Numbered from the stretch's first letter, positions 8,691 through 17,317 are shown. The stretch is DNA of 64,000 nt from JALZUU01 sp964441245 (GCA_964441245.1 CAYTVR010000002.1:1-64000), one strand, 5' to 3'. Made by a program: numbers and translations. Notes: generated by a model from the letters alone, not told the origin.

Positions 8691-11057
8691 ATGAAAGTTT
8701 GTATTGCTGAAAAGCCTAGTGTCGGTAGAGAAATCGCTCAAATATTAGGTGCTCGCACTCGCCAAGATGGCTACTATGAAGGAAACGGTTATTGCGTAAC
8801 TTGGACCTTTGGACATTTCTGTACCCTCAAAACGCCAGATGATTATCGACCCGATTGGAAGAAATGGGCGCTGAACAGTTTACCGATGCTTCCTGAAAAA
8901 TTTGAGACGAAAGTCATGAAAGATAAAGGTGTTCGAAAGCAATTTGCGGTGATCAAACAACTCTTTAAAAAAGCAGAGGTGGTCATCAATTGTGGGGATG
9001 CGGGGCAAGAAGGGGAGTTGATTCAAAGATGGGTAATCAAAGAGGCAAAATACAAAGGGAAAGTATTGAGGTTATGGATTTCTTCTTTGACGCCAGAAGC
9101 GATTCGAGATGGTTTTCAAAATTTACAAGATGCAAGTAATTACGACAATCTATATTATGCTGGAAGTTCAAGAGCGATCGGAGATTGGTTGTTAGGAATG
9201 AACGCTACTCGATTGTATACTTTAAAATATGGCGGCTTCAAACAAGTCCTGTCCGTAGGTAGAGTACAGACACCAACTTTGGCCATGATTGTTGCTCGAC
9301 ATAAAGAAATTGAAAATTTTATTCCCAAAACTTTCTGGGAATTACAGACCATTTATCGCGATGTTTCTTTCAATTGTCAGAAAGGTCGATTTATGAAAAA
9401 AGAGGATGGTTCTGCTATTTTAGCACAAATTGATGGAAAACCATTTGTCGTCATTTCTTCTACAAGAAAAGAAGGAAAAGAGTATCCACCACGTTTATTT
9501 GATTTGACTAGTTTGCAAGTTCATTGCAATAAAAGATTTGGCTACACTGCTGAACAAACTCTAAAAATTGTCCAAAAATTATATGAACAAAAAGTAGTGA
9601 CTTATCCAAGAGTAGACACCACTTATTTGCCCAATGACGTGTATCCTAAGGTACCTGGTATTTTAGGAAAGATGAATGCTTATAATCAATTTACACAACC
9701 CCTTTTGGGTAAAACACTTCGAAAATCTGCAAAAGTTTTTAATGATAAAAAAGTAACGGATCACCACGCGATCATTCCAACTGGTTTTGAAAAAAATCTA
9801 CCGATGGATGAGCAAAATGTTTATGATGCAATTGCTCGACGGTTCATTGCGATTTTTTATCCAGATTGTAAAGTAGCCAATACGACCGTACTTGGCGAGG
9901 TAGAGGGTATTCCTTTTAAGGCAACTGGAAAAGAAATTTTAGATCCAGGTTGGCGGGTATTATTTCCCAAACCAGCCAAAAAAACAAGTACAAGATCTGA
10001 TTCGTCAGGTAGTAAAAAGAAAAAAGAAGAAGAAAAGATTTTGCCCAATTTTGTCGCAGGAGAAACAGGACCTCATGAACCTGCTTTAGTTGAAAAACAA
10101 ACGCAACCTCCCAAATATTATACAGAAGCAACGCTCTTACGAGCCATGGAGACCGCAGGGAAAAATGTGGACGATGATGAGTTAAGAGAACTCATGAAAG
10201 CCAATGGAATTGGTCGGCCTTCAACACGTGCGAATATCATTGAAACACTGTTTAGAAGACGCTATATTCGACGACAAAAAAAGTTGATCATGGCTACCGA
10301 TACTGGTATTCAATTGATTGATACGATTCAAAATAGTTTATTGAAATCAGCAGAACTGACCGGACAATGGGAAAAGCAATTAAGAGATATTGAAGAAGGT
10401 AATTTTTCGGCAAGTCAGTTTATTTCCAATATGAAAAAAATGGTCGATGAATTGGTTGTCGAAGTCAGGATGGAAAAGGGGAGAAGCCGAATTACCAGTG
10501 CTGCTCCTGTGGAGAAAACAAAAACGAAGAAAAGAAGAACTAAAAAAGCACCTGCTAATGAAAAGGCTTTATTAGAAGTCATTTGTCCAAAGTGTAGAAA
10601 GGGAAAATTACTCAAAGGAAAAACCGCTTATGGTTGTGGCGAATACAAGGCAGGTTGTACCTTTCGACTACCCTTTTCTTTTAAAGAAAAAAAATTACCC
10701 GCTACACAACTCAATCGATTGATGGCCAAAGGCTCGACGGTTCAGCTCAAAGGTTTTAAAATAGACGGTCAAAAAGTTGCGGGGAAGTTGCGTTTTGACG
10801 AGCAGTTTAACTTGAAATATGAACCCATTTCCAATCAAAGCAAATCAAAGCAAGCAGCTCCTAAAAAATCAAGTGCCGCGGACCCTTTGCCTTGTCCAAA
10901 ATGTAGAAAAGGAAAAGTGGTAAAAGGAAAAACAGCTTATGGATGTAGCCTTTGGCAAGGCGGTTGTCAATTCCGAATTACCTTCGATGAGATTCGCCAA
11001 AAGGCCAACGGCAAAGCTTTGACCAAAGAATTGGTTTGGAAGATTATGAAGGGATAA
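8691..11057 (+). CDS. topB: DNA topoisomerase III
   Basis: This 788-residue type IA topoisomerase cuts one DNA strand through a tyrosyl link and decatenates replication or recombination intermediates. The N-terminal Toprim domain starts MKVCIAEKPSVGREIA, and its acidic motif reads DAGQEGE instead of the textbook DxDREGE; a Gly at the second acidic position is common in TopB-type enzymes. The catalytic tyrosine is Tyr305 in TYPRVDTTYL. IGRPSTRANIIETL lies in the conserved core. After a Lys/Arg-rich linker come two near-identical zinc-type repeats (CPKCRKGK...YGC...GC) starting at Cys632 and Cys735, probably DNA-binding. The start ATG at 8691 gives the canonical N terminus. Confidence 0.96.
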   Translation: MKVCIAEKPSVGREIAQILGARTRQDGYYEGNGYCVTWTFGHFCTLKTPDDYRPDWKKWALNSLPMLPEKFETKVMKDKGVRKQFAVIKQLFKKAEVVINCGDAGQEGELIQRWVIKEAKYKGKVLRLWISSLTPEAIRDGFQNLQDASNYDNLYYAGSSRAIGDWLLGMNATRLYTLKYGGFKQVLSVGRVQTPTLAMIVARHKEIENFIPKTFWELQTIYRDVSFNCQKGRFMKKEDGSAILAQIDGKPFVVISSTRKEGKEYPPRLFDLTSLQVHCNKRFGYTAEQTLKIVQKLYEQKVVTYPRVDTTYLPNDVYPKVPGILGKMNAYNQFTQPLLGKTLRKSAKVFNDKKVTDHHAIIPTGFEKNLPMDEQNVYDAIARRFIAIFYPDCKVANTTVLGEVEGIPFKATGKEILDPGWRVLFPKPAKKTSTRSDSSGSKKKKEEEKILPNFVAGETGPHEPALVEKQTQPPKYYTEATLLRAMETAGKNVDDDELRELMKANGIGRPSTRANIIETLFRRRYIRRQKKLIMATDTGIQLIDTIQNSLLKSAELTGQWEKQLRDIEEGNFSASQFISNMKKMVDELVVEVRMEKGRSRITSAAPVEKTKTKKRRTKKAPANEKALLEVICPKCRKGKLLKGKTAYGCGEYKAGCTFRLPFSFKEKKLPATQLNRLMAKGSTVQLKGFKIDGQKVAGKLRFDEQFNLKYEPISNQSKSKQAAPKKSSAADPLPCPKCRKGKVVKGKTAYGCSLWQGGCQFRITFDEIRQKANGKALTKELVWKIMKG

Positions 11058-11214
11058 AGAGGACTGGAGGAAAACGAAAAACTAAACATTTTGCTTGGGT
11101 ATGTACTCAGAGGTTGAATGAAAATTTGACGATATGCCTTTTGGTGGTTATCCTCTTTCCTTTAAAGACTTATCTTTATTTAAACTTCCTTCCAACATCA
11201 AATTTGAAAAAGCG

Positions 11215-11781
11215 ATGAAAAAACTATTAGCGAAAACCTCCAATTGGAAATTGATTATTCCAGCTTTGCTTTGTTGTGTTTACTGTATTATGTTATTCCA
11301 AAAGGCACAATCCGAAATGAGTCAAATTTGTGGACATGAAGTGGAAATGATAGATGTTCGTAATAATTATACATTAGATGAAATCAATAATTTTTTCACC
11401 AATTTGAAATCCGAGGGAAGACAAATTCATAGACATGCTACGGCTGTGGTTGATATGGTTTTTCCCTTGGGATATGGGATACTTTTTATTCTAATATCTG
11501 CCTTCTTTTTAAATAAAATTACACACGACAATTCTAATTGGTTGTACCTTTCTCTATTCCCAATATTGTTAATGCTTGTCGATGTTAAGGAAAATTTCAA
11601 TACGCTTAATTTATTGGAGAAGTTTCCGAATTTAACTAAGGATATGGTTCAATCTGCTGCTAAAGTTACCTACATTAAATCAATGCTTGTTAATGCCTGT
11701 CTGGGATTGATTTTGATTTTAGGAATTGTTTTTTTGATTAAATGGGCTTCGAATAAATATAAAGTCACCAGCAAAAAATAA
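11215..11781 (+). CDS. Four-TM membrane protein of unknown function
   Basis: This 188-residue protein is started at the ATG at 11215 (MKKLLAKTSNWKL); the frame is open 27 codons upstream, but that part is polar and unlikely. It has about four transmembrane segments: residues 14-28, 75-95, 105-120 and 155-175. The loop between the first two carries CGHEVEMIDVRNNYTLDEI. I recognise no family. It ends 5 bases before the next gene, with which it almost certainly forms an operon, so the two products may act together in the membrane. Confidence 0.65.
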   Translation: MKKLLAKTSNWKLIIPALLCCVYCIMLFQKAQSEMSQICGHEVEMIDVRNNYTLDEINNFFTNLKSEGRQIHRHATAVVDMVFPLGYGILFILISAFFLNKITHDNSNWLYLSLFPILLMLVDVKENFNTLNLLEKFPNLTKDMVQSAAKVTYIKSMLVNACLGLILILGIVFLIKWASNKYKVTSKK

Positions 11782-11786
11782 CCAAA

Positions 11787-12407
11787 GTGGAAATTAAAAG
11801 AGTACATTACCTATCAGGATTGACGATTTCCATTTTTATTGGATTCCATTTATTCAATCATTTTATGGGTGTCTTTGGAGTAGAAATTCACCTTGCTTTA
11901 ATGGATAAGCTAAGGTTGGTCTATAGAAATATAGTGGTAGAATCAATTCTTTTAACTGCAGTAATCATTCAAATTATTTCTGGATTTAAATTATTCTTTT
12001 CAACACGAAAGACAAAAAGATTCTTTTACGGTCAATTACAAATTTGGACAGGTCTTTATTTAGCTTTCTTTTTGATGATACATGTTGGAGCCGTATTGAC
12101 AGGAAGATATATCCTAAATCTAGATACGAATTTCTATTTTGGCGTTGCCGGTCTGAATACCTTTCCATTGAATCTGTTTTTTGTTCCTTATTATGGATTG
12201 GCTATTATTTCATTCTTCGGTCATGTTGCTTCCATTCACTTTCAGAAAATGAAAAAAGAAATATTGGGATGGACCGTTGAACAACAATCGAATTTTATTT
12301 TAATGACAGGCATCCTTGCCGGATTAATCATTTTATATGGATTGACCAATGGTTTTAGAGGAGTAGAAATACCTGAAGAATATCAGATTTTATCAATTTT
12401 GGGATAG
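11787..12407 (+). CDS. Histidine-rich membrane protein, cytochrome b-like
   Basis: This 206-residue protein starts at GTG 11787. It has about five transmembrane helices. Histidines sit inside or at the ends of the helices: His21 and His25 (FHLFNHFMG), His99 (MIHVGAVLTG), His146 and His151 (FFGHVASIHF). That spacing is reminiscent of di-heme membrane anchors of succinate dehydrogenase or fumarate reductase, yet the flavoprotein and iron-sulfur subunits are not nearby. Heme binding is an inference from His placement only. It is translationally close-coupled to the four-TM gene 5 bases upstream. Confidence 0.65.
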   Translation: MEIKRVHYLSGLTISIFIGFHLFNHFMGVFGVEIHLALMDKLRLVYRNIVVESILLTAVIIQIISGFKLFFSTRKTKRFFYGQLQIWTGLYLAFFLMIHVGAVLTGRYILNLDTNFYFGVAGLNTFPLNLFFVPYYGLAIISFFGHVASIHFQKMKKEILGWTVEQQSNFILMTGILAGLIILYGLTNGFRGVEIPEEYQILSILG

Positions 12408-12518
12408 AAACCAGTTGGTTGACATGATTTTGTAGGAGTTAATTGATGTTAATATAATGGGCAAGATAGAATTCTCAAAATTGGTGAACAAGATATATTT
12501 TTTCGTGTTTACTATCTC

Positions 12519-13211
12519 ATGAAAAACTATCTAATTATCGGTGCTTCTTCTGGAATTGGAAAAGCACTTGCTTCACAATTGGCCGGAGAAGGTCATCAAG
12601 TTTATGGTACCTATTTTAACAATGAGTCAGCTTCCGCTGAAAACATTCAGTATCATCATTTAGACGTTACCACTGATTTTGATTTGGATTTTTTGCCAGA
12701 TCATTTGGATGGGATTGCTTACTGCCCAGGTTCTATTAATTTATTACCTTTCAAACGAATCAAAGCAGAAGCTTTTATAACTGATTTCAATCTACAGGTG
12801 CTAGGAGCCGTTAAAGTCATTCAAAAAACCTTGGCCAACTTGAAAAAATCAACTAGCCCTTCTATCGTTCTTTTTTCAACTGTAGCGGTTCAAGCTGGGT
12901 TTAACTTTCATTCTCAAGTCGCTATTTCAAAAGGTGCTATAGAAGGCTTGACCAAGGCATTGGCGGCAGAATTTGCTCCAAGCATCAGAGTAAATGCGAT
13001 TGCACCATCTTTGACTGATACTCCTTTAGCGGCAAAGTTGTTGAACACCGATCAAAAGCGAGAAGCCAATGCACAACGACATCCTTTAAAAAGAATAGGA
13101 ACACCAGCAGATATTGCAGAAACGGCCGCATTTTTATTATCCCAAAAATCATCTTGGATCACCGGACAAATTATACCTGTAGATGGTGGGATGTCTTCTA
13201 TTAAACAGTAG
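12519..13211 (+). CDS. SDR-family oxidoreductase lacking the catalytic Tyr
   Basis: This is a 230-residue short-chain dehydrogenase/reductase. It has the nucleotide-binding motif GASSGIGKA (residues 8-16), Asn91, and Ser120 of the active site, and ends in the usual ITGQIIPVDGGMSS. The YxxxK motif is altered: Lys138 is present, but the position four residues before it is Val134 (QVAISKGAIEGL), so the general-acid tyrosine is missing. It may use another residue (His131 is close), be a non-catalytic binder, or carry a different chemistry. It heads a same-strand cluster with DUF2805, flavin reductase and DUF2256 genes. The start is the ATG at 12519. Confidence 0.88.
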   Translation: MKNYLIIGASSGIGKALASQLAGEGHQVYGTYFNNESASAENIQYHHLDVTTDFDLDFLPDHLDGIAYCPGSINLLPFKRIKAEAFITDFNLQVLGAVKVIQKTLANLKKSTSPSIVLFSTVAVQAGFNFHSQVAISKGAIEGLTKALAAEFAPSIRVNAIAPSLTDTPLAAKLLNTDQKREANAQRHPLKRIGTPADIAETAAFLLSQKSSWITGQIIPVDGGMSSIKQ

Positions 13212-13214
13212 TTT

Positions 13215-13290
13215 TTTTGGTGTTAATGTGTTAACGTATTCACGTACGAAGAGCTTTAACACACACTAACACTAGAATACTTTAACACTA
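13215..13290. repeat. Intergenic GTGTTAA-type word repeat, hairpin-forming
   Basis: The first half (GTGTTAATGTGTTAA, from 13219) is roughly the inverse of the second half (TTTAACACACACTAACAC), so the spacer can fold. The first half also resembles the spacer at 47797-47832 closely. It sits just upstream of the DUF2805 start. Confidence 0.55.
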
Positions 13291-13297
13291 AAACAAC

Positions 13298-13576
13298 ATG
13301 AAAGAACTTTCAGAACGTGACTTAGACCGAGTAATAGAAATGGCTTGGGAGGATCGAACTCCTTTTGAAGCGATTTTATTTCAATTTCAGTTGACTGAAA
13401 AAGAAGTGATACAAACCATGCGTCGAACACTCAAACCTAAAAGTTTTAGGCTTTGGCGAAAGCGAGTAAACAGTGGTGTGAGCCAAAAACATCTAAAAAA
13501 ACGCAATCCTGATATTGATCGTTTCAAGTGCAATCGACAACGGATCATTTCTAATAATAAAATTTCAAAAAGATAA
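13298..13576 (+). CDS. DUF2805 / TIGR03643 family small protein
   Basis: This is a 92-residue protein. The N-terminal half is a textbook match to the TIGR03643/DUF2805 family: LDRVIEMAWEDRTPFEAI, then an HTH-like EKEVIQTMRRTLKPKSFRLW RKRV segment. The remainder is highly basic. The family has no proven function; the helix-turn-helix look and basic tail suggest nucleic-acid contact (inference). From recall, members often lie next to photolyase/cryptochrome genes. It is followed 3 bases later by the flavin reductase, so the two are probably co-translated. Confidence 0.9.
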   Translation: MKELSERDLDRVIEMAWEDRTPFEAILFQFQLTEKEVIQTMRRTLKPKSFRLWRKRVNSGVSQKHLKKRNPDIDRFKCNRQRIISNNKISKR

Positions 13577-13579
13577 TTT

Positions 13580-14209
13580 ATGTATTTATCCAAATCGGAT
13601 ATCGCTGACCTTGAGAAAGTCAAAAGATTGAATATTATTAATTCTGTTTCAGGTATCAAGCCAGCCAATTTAATTGGAACCCGATCGAATGACGGGTATG
13701 CAAATTTAGCGATCTTTAGTTCTATTGTGCATTTGAAAAGTAATCCAGGTTATTTAGGATTTATTATGCGACCGGATAAGGACGTAAGAAGGCATACTTA
13801 TGAAAATATAAGCGAGAATGGTTGTTTTACGGTCAATCATATTCACAATCATTTTGTAGAACAAGCACATTATACTTCTGCTAAATTTGAAGCAGAGGTT
13901 TCAGAGTTTGATGCATGTGGATTGACCGAAGAATACCTTTACGATTTTATAGCGCCTTTTGTCAAAGAAAGTACCCTGAAGATGGGACTAAAACACATGG
14001 AAAGCATAGCTATGAAGTCAACAGATACAATCATGGTGATTGGGCAAATTCAGCATTTGATTATTCCAGATCATGCGATAGATGAAAAAGGTTATATTGA
14101 TTTGAGTAGCATCAATGATGTTGGTATCTCAGGCTTGAATCGCTACTATGAATTGAAAAAAATAGGCGAATTTCCTTATGCACGGGTACAGGAAGTTCCT
14201 AAGTTTTAG
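13580..14209 (+). CDS. Flavin reductase-like FMN-binding split-barrel protein
   Basis: This is a 209-residue protein of the flavin reductase family: a split-barrel core with the flavin-facing segments NLIGTRSNDGYANLAIFS (residues 30-47), GFIMRPDKDVRRHTYENI and FTVNHIHNHFVEQAHYTS. Members bind FMN and use NAD(P)H, or act as flavoproteins of unknown substrate. There is no signal peptide. It is tightly linked to DUF2805 upstream (3-base gap) and DUF2256 downstream (23-base gap). The context points to a flavin-dependent function shared with the SDR of the cluster. Confidence 0.88.
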   Translation: MYLSKSDIADLEKVKRLNIINSVSGIKPANLIGTRSNDGYANLAIFSSIVHLKSNPGYLGFIMRPDKDVRRHTYENISENGCFTVNHIHNHFVEQAHYTSAKFEAEVSEFDACGLTEEYLYDFIAPFVKESTLKMGLKHMESIAMKSTDTIMVIGQIQHLIIPDHAIDEKGYIDLSSINDVGISGLNRYYELKKIGEFPYARVQEVPKF

Positions 14210-14232
14210 ACTTTTTTAGATAAAGAACTTAG

Positions 14233-14376
14233 ATGAAAAAACAACATTTGCCCAGCAAGATTTGTGTAGTTTGTAAAAAAAGCTTCAACTGGAGAAAGAA
14301 GTGGAGCTTGAATTGGGAAGCGGTGAAGTATTGTAGCGAACGATGTAGAAGAAATAAATCAAAAAATAAAATCTAA
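14233..14376 (+). CDS. DUF2256 small zinc-ribbon-like protein
   Basis: This is a 47-residue protein with start ATG at 14233 and stop TAA at 14374-14376. It carries two Cys pairs, CVVC (residues 11-14) and CSERC (34-38), around a basic core (FNWRKKWSLNWEAVKY), exactly the DUF2256 pattern and probably a zinc ribbon. It closes the SDR / DUF2805 / flavin reductase cluster; DUF2256 and DUF2805 are recalled as frequent companions in photolyase neighbourhoods. It is short enough to be missed by length-filtered gene calling. A palindrome and a terminator follow. Confidence 0.88.
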   Translation: MKKQHLPSKICVVCKKSFNWRKKWSLNWEAVKYCSERCRRNKSKNKI

Positions 14377-14390
14377 ACTTTTCCTCTCTA

Positions 14391-14408
14391 TTTTCCCTTA
14401 AGGGAAAA
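14391..14408. other. Perfect 18-bp palindrome after DUF2256
   Basis: TTTTCCCTTAAGGGAAAA reads the same on both strands. It has no loop, so it is more likely a protein-binding site or part of the transcript end than a terminator by itself. Confidence 0.45.
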
Positions 14409-14444
14409 AAATATGATCGCTTGATCTTAATTAGTATAAAGCTT

Positions 14445-14483
14445 AAACCTTGCTTCTTTAAACTTAAAGATGCAAGGTTTTTT
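14445..14483 (+). terminator. Terminator of the SDR-DUF2256 cluster
   Basis: AAACCTTGC (14445-14453) pairs with GCAAGGTTT (14472-14480), with an inner TCTTTAA/TTAAAGA stem, and is followed by T residues through 14483. It lies 70 bases past the DUF2256 stop. Confidence 0.75.
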
Positions 14484-14519
14484 AAGATAAATATCGATTT
14501 GTCAATTAATGTTAGATTT

Positions 14520-14550
14520 TTTGATTATACCAAGAAATACTGTACTTTTG
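14520..14550 (+). promoter_or_regulatory. Bacteroidota housekeeping promoter for sucC
   Basis: TTTG at 14520-14523 and TACTTTTG at 14543-14550 are separated by exactly 19 bases, matching the Bacteroidota sigma-A consensus TTTG-N19-TAnnTTTG. Transcription would start near 14557, leaving a leader of about 65 bases before the sucC ATG. Confidence 0.8.
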
Positions 14551-14621
14551 CTGCCAGAGTTTTCATACTCATTTTTTCTTAATATGAAGATTAAATTTTA
14601 AAACAAAATCATCACAATCGT

Positions 14622-15827
14622 ATGAATTTACATGAATATCAGGCAAAAGAGTTGCTCAAAAAATATGGAGTAGTAATTCCTGCAGGGATAATGGTCGAAT
14701 CGGTGGAAGGAGCAGTAGATGCTTATAAAAAGTTACAGGAAGAAACCGGAACTAAATTCGCGGTCGTTAAAGCGCAAATTCACGCTGGTGGACGTGGTAA
14801 AGGAGGAGGAGTAAAAGTGGCGAAAAATGCAGATGAAGTAAAAGAACATGCAAGCAATATCCTTGGAATGATGCTCAAAACCCCTCAAACACCAGGTGGT
14901 TTGGATGGAGAAGGAAAATTGGTTCGAAAACTTTTGATCACAGAGGATTCTTATTTTCCAGATTTCGATTCTTGTAAAGAGTTATATGTATCCATCCTAA
15001 TGGATCGGCAGAAAAAATGTAACGTGATCATTTATTCTACTGAAGGGGGAATGGATATTGAAAAAGTAGCAGAAGAGACACCACATTTAGTACATAAAGA
15101 ATACATCGATCCTCTTTTAGGATTATTACCTTTCCAGTTAAACAAAATTGCCTTCAACTTAGGCATGAGTGGTACGGGATTGAAAAATATGCGTAAATTC
15201 ATTCATTCTTTATATCAAGCTTATTTAGGAAGTGATTCTGGCATGTTTGAAATCAACCCAGTTATCATCACTGGCGACGAGCGGATCATTGCAGTAGATA
15301 GTAAAGTATCTTTAGATGAAAATGCTTTATTCCGTCACCCAAATTTGGCAGAATTGAGAGATACAGATGAAGAAGATCCAGTAGAAGTAGAAGCGCAAAG
15401 CTATGGTTTGAACTTTGTTAACCTTGACGGAAACGTAGGTTGCATGGTAAATGGAGCCGGTTTAGCGATGGCAACCATGGATATTATCAAACTTTCAGGT
15501 GGAGATCCAGCGAACTTTTTGGACGTTGGAGGTACAGCAAATGCAGACCGTGTAGAAAAAGCTTTTAAAATTATTTTACGTGATCCTAAGGTAAAAGCGA
15601 TTTTAATTAATATCTTTGGAGGGATCGTACGTTGTGACCGTGTTGCCCAAGGTGTTGTTGACGCTTATAAAAACTTGGGTAATGTCAACGTTCCAATTAT
15701 TGTCAGATTACAAGGTACCAACGCGGATATCGCGAAGACAATAATTGATGAATCAGGTTTAGAAGTCCACTCCGCCATACTATTGCAGGAAGCTGCGGAC
15801 CTCGTAAAAGGGGTATTGGAAAATTAG
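14622..15827 (+). CDS. sucC: Succinyl-CoA ligase (ADP-forming), beta subunit
   Basis: This 401-residue subunit belongs to the TCA-cycle enzyme that makes ATP while converting succinyl-CoA to succinate. The N-terminal ATP-grasp domain starts MNLHEYQAKELLKKYG and carries HAGGRGKGGG near residue 53. The succinate/CoA domain shows GGDPANFLDVGG and NIFGGIVRCDRVAQG. Its length is normal for the family (about 390-400). The alpha subunit gene sucD is not next to it; in many Bacteroidota the two genes are apart. A consensus promoter precedes it and a strong terminator follows, so it is a single-gene unit. Confidence 0.97.
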   Translation: MNLHEYQAKELLKKYGVVIPAGIMVESVEGAVDAYKKLQEETGTKFAVVKAQIHAGGRGKGGGVKVAKNADEVKEHASNILGMMLKTPQTPGGLDGEGKLVRKLLITEDSYFPDFDSCKELYVSILMDRQKKCNVIIYSTEGGMDIEKVAEETPHLVHKEYIDPLLGLLPFQLNKIAFNLGMSGTGLKNMRKFIHSLYQAYLGSDSGMFEINPVIITGDERIIAVDSKVSLDENALFRHPNLAELRDTDEEDPVEVEAQSYGLNFVNLDGNVGCMVNGAGLAMATMDIIKLSGGDPANFLDVGGTANADRVEKAFKIILRDPKVKAILINIFGGIVRCDRVAQGVVDAYKNLGNVNVPIIVRLQGTNADIAKTIIDESGLEVHSAILLQEAADLVKGVLEN

Positions 15828-15941
15828 ACTACGTGATACATCCATTAGGCAAACCAAATTGAGTCATTACTTAAAGACTCATCGTTCTCAAAGCAAAATT
15901 CGATACGCCTTGAATGATGTATCAAACACAGAAAACGCCTT

Positions 15942-15972
15942 AAAAGCCCATGATTCCGCGTCATGGGCTTTT
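15942..15972 (+). terminator. Rho-independent terminator after sucC
   Basis: AAAAGCCCATGA (15942-15953) and TCATGGGCTTTT (15961-15972) form a perfect 12-bp stem with a 7-base loop and further T residues. It lies 115 bases past sucC. Confidence 0.85.
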
Positions 15973-16032
15973 TTAGTTATTTGGGATATAGTTCCTTGTT
16001 CTTAGTTCCTCGTTTTGATTCATTGTTAACAA

Positions 16033-16060
16033 CCAAAACCAAAACCAAAACCAAAACCAA
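16033..16060. repeat. Hexamer tandem repeat (CCAAAA)n abutting the xseA start
   Basis: Four-plus copies of CCAAAA end 2-3 bases before the xseA ATG at 16063, covering the place where ribosomes bind. Copy-number change here would alter leader length but not the frame. Confidence 0.85.
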
Positions 16061-16062
16061 CA

Positions 16063-17289
16063 ATGGCTAGTTATTCTCTTTTTGAACTCAATGAACATGT
16101 CCGACGGATTATGGCGCTCAACTTTAAAGAAAAGTTATGGGTTAAGGGAGAGATTTCACAAGTCAGCGAATCGAAGGGACATTTTTACCTGAATCTAATT
16201 CAAAAAGCAGAAGAAGGAGAAATGATTGTAGCAGAGTCGCAAGCCGTGATTTGGGCAAAAACTTATCGGAGATTACAACGAAAACTCAAAAAGGAATTGA
16301 ATGCACTTTTACAGGATGGTGTATCGGTTTTATTACAAGTTCGAGTGGATTATCATGAACGTTATGGTTTGAAATTGGTCATTGAAGATATAGACCCAGC
16401 CTACTCTTTGGGACAATTGGAATTGGAAAGAAGAGCCACCATTGCAACTTTAGAGAAGCTGGAGTTATTTGATTTAAATCGAATATTGGCTTTGCCTCCC
16501 GTTGTCCAAAAAATCGCATTAATCAGTTCTGAGCAAGCCGCGGGTTTACAGGATTATATTACTCATTTGCAAGAGAATGCATATGATTATCATTTCAATA
16601 ATTACTTATTTCCGGCAAGTGTACAAGGCATCAATGCAGAACGAGAAATTTTACATCAGTTAAAAAGAATTGCGCTCAAAGCAGATCGATACGATTGTGT
16701 CGTGATTATCCGAGGTGGGGGAGCGCGGCTAGATTTAAAAACTTTTGATAGTTTAGAATTGAGTAAAGCGGTAGCGCTTTGTCCATTGCCAGTAGTCACT
16801 GGAATTGGTCATGATATCAATGAAAGTGTTTTGGATTTGGTCGCACATACGGCTTTAAAAACACCTACTGCAGTCGCTGATTTTTTTATACAAAAAAATC
16901 TACATTTTGAATCGCACATTCATTTATTAGGACAAGAACTTCGAGGATTGGTAAAAGAAAAATTGAATCTTGAAAACGCCTCATTGGAACAAATGGCTCA
17001 ATTAATTCGCTTTAAAAGTGAAAATTTAATAGCTAGTCAAAATCGTTTGTTACAATACATCAGCGAAGAGATTCCTAGACAAGCGAAAAGGACTTTAAAA
17101 AATAAACAACAACATTTAGCTCAGCTAGAACAAATGATACAGTTACTCAGTCCCGAGCAAACGTTGAAACGTGGTTTTAGTATTACATTGAAAAATGGGA
17201 AAGTGATTCAATCTATAGATGAGGTGAAAACAGGTGATACGATACAGACTATTTTGAAAGATGGGCGTCTGGATTCAAAGATTGAATAA
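16063..17289 (+). CDS. xseA: Exodeoxyribonuclease VII large subunit
   Basis: This 408-residue protein is the catalytic and DNA-binding subunit of Exo VII, which degrades single-stranded DNA from both ends. An N-terminal OB fold (about residues 1-105; LWVKGEISQVSESKGHFYL) precedes the nuclease domain with RGGGARLDLKTFDS near 222 and the hallmark TGIGHDINESVLDLVAH followed by KTPTAVADFF. A long helical segment (about 280-370) is the coiled-coil stalk that binds the small subunits. The start ATG at 16063 follows a CCAAAA hexamer array. xseB begins 28 bases after its stop, which supports the assignment and an operon. Confidence 0.96.
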   Translation: MASYSLFELNEHVRRIMALNFKEKLWVKGEISQVSESKGHFYLNLIQKAEEGEMIVAESQAVIWAKTYRRLQRKLKKELNALLQDGVSVLLQVRVDYHERYGLKLVIEDIDPAYSLGQLELERRATIATLEKLELFDLNRILALPPVVQKIALISSEQAAGLQDYITHLQENAYDYHFNNYLFPASVQGINAEREILHQLKRIALKADRYDCVVIIRGGGARLDLKTFDSLELSKAVALCPLPVVTGIGHDINESVLDLVAHTALKTPTAVADFFIQKNLHFESHIHLLGQELRGLVKEKLNLENASLEQMAQLIRFKSENLIASQNRLLQYISEEIPRQAKRTLKNKQQHLAQLEQMIQLLSPEQTLKRGFSITLKNGKVIQSIDEVKTGDTIQTILKDGRLDSKIE

Positions 17290-17317
17290 TTCAATAATTG
17301 ATTGAAAATAAAAAACA

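Noticed and set aside
13387..13668. Minus-strand frame opposite DUF2805 and the flavin reductase start
   Set aside because: The plus-strand genes match known families; this is a shadow.
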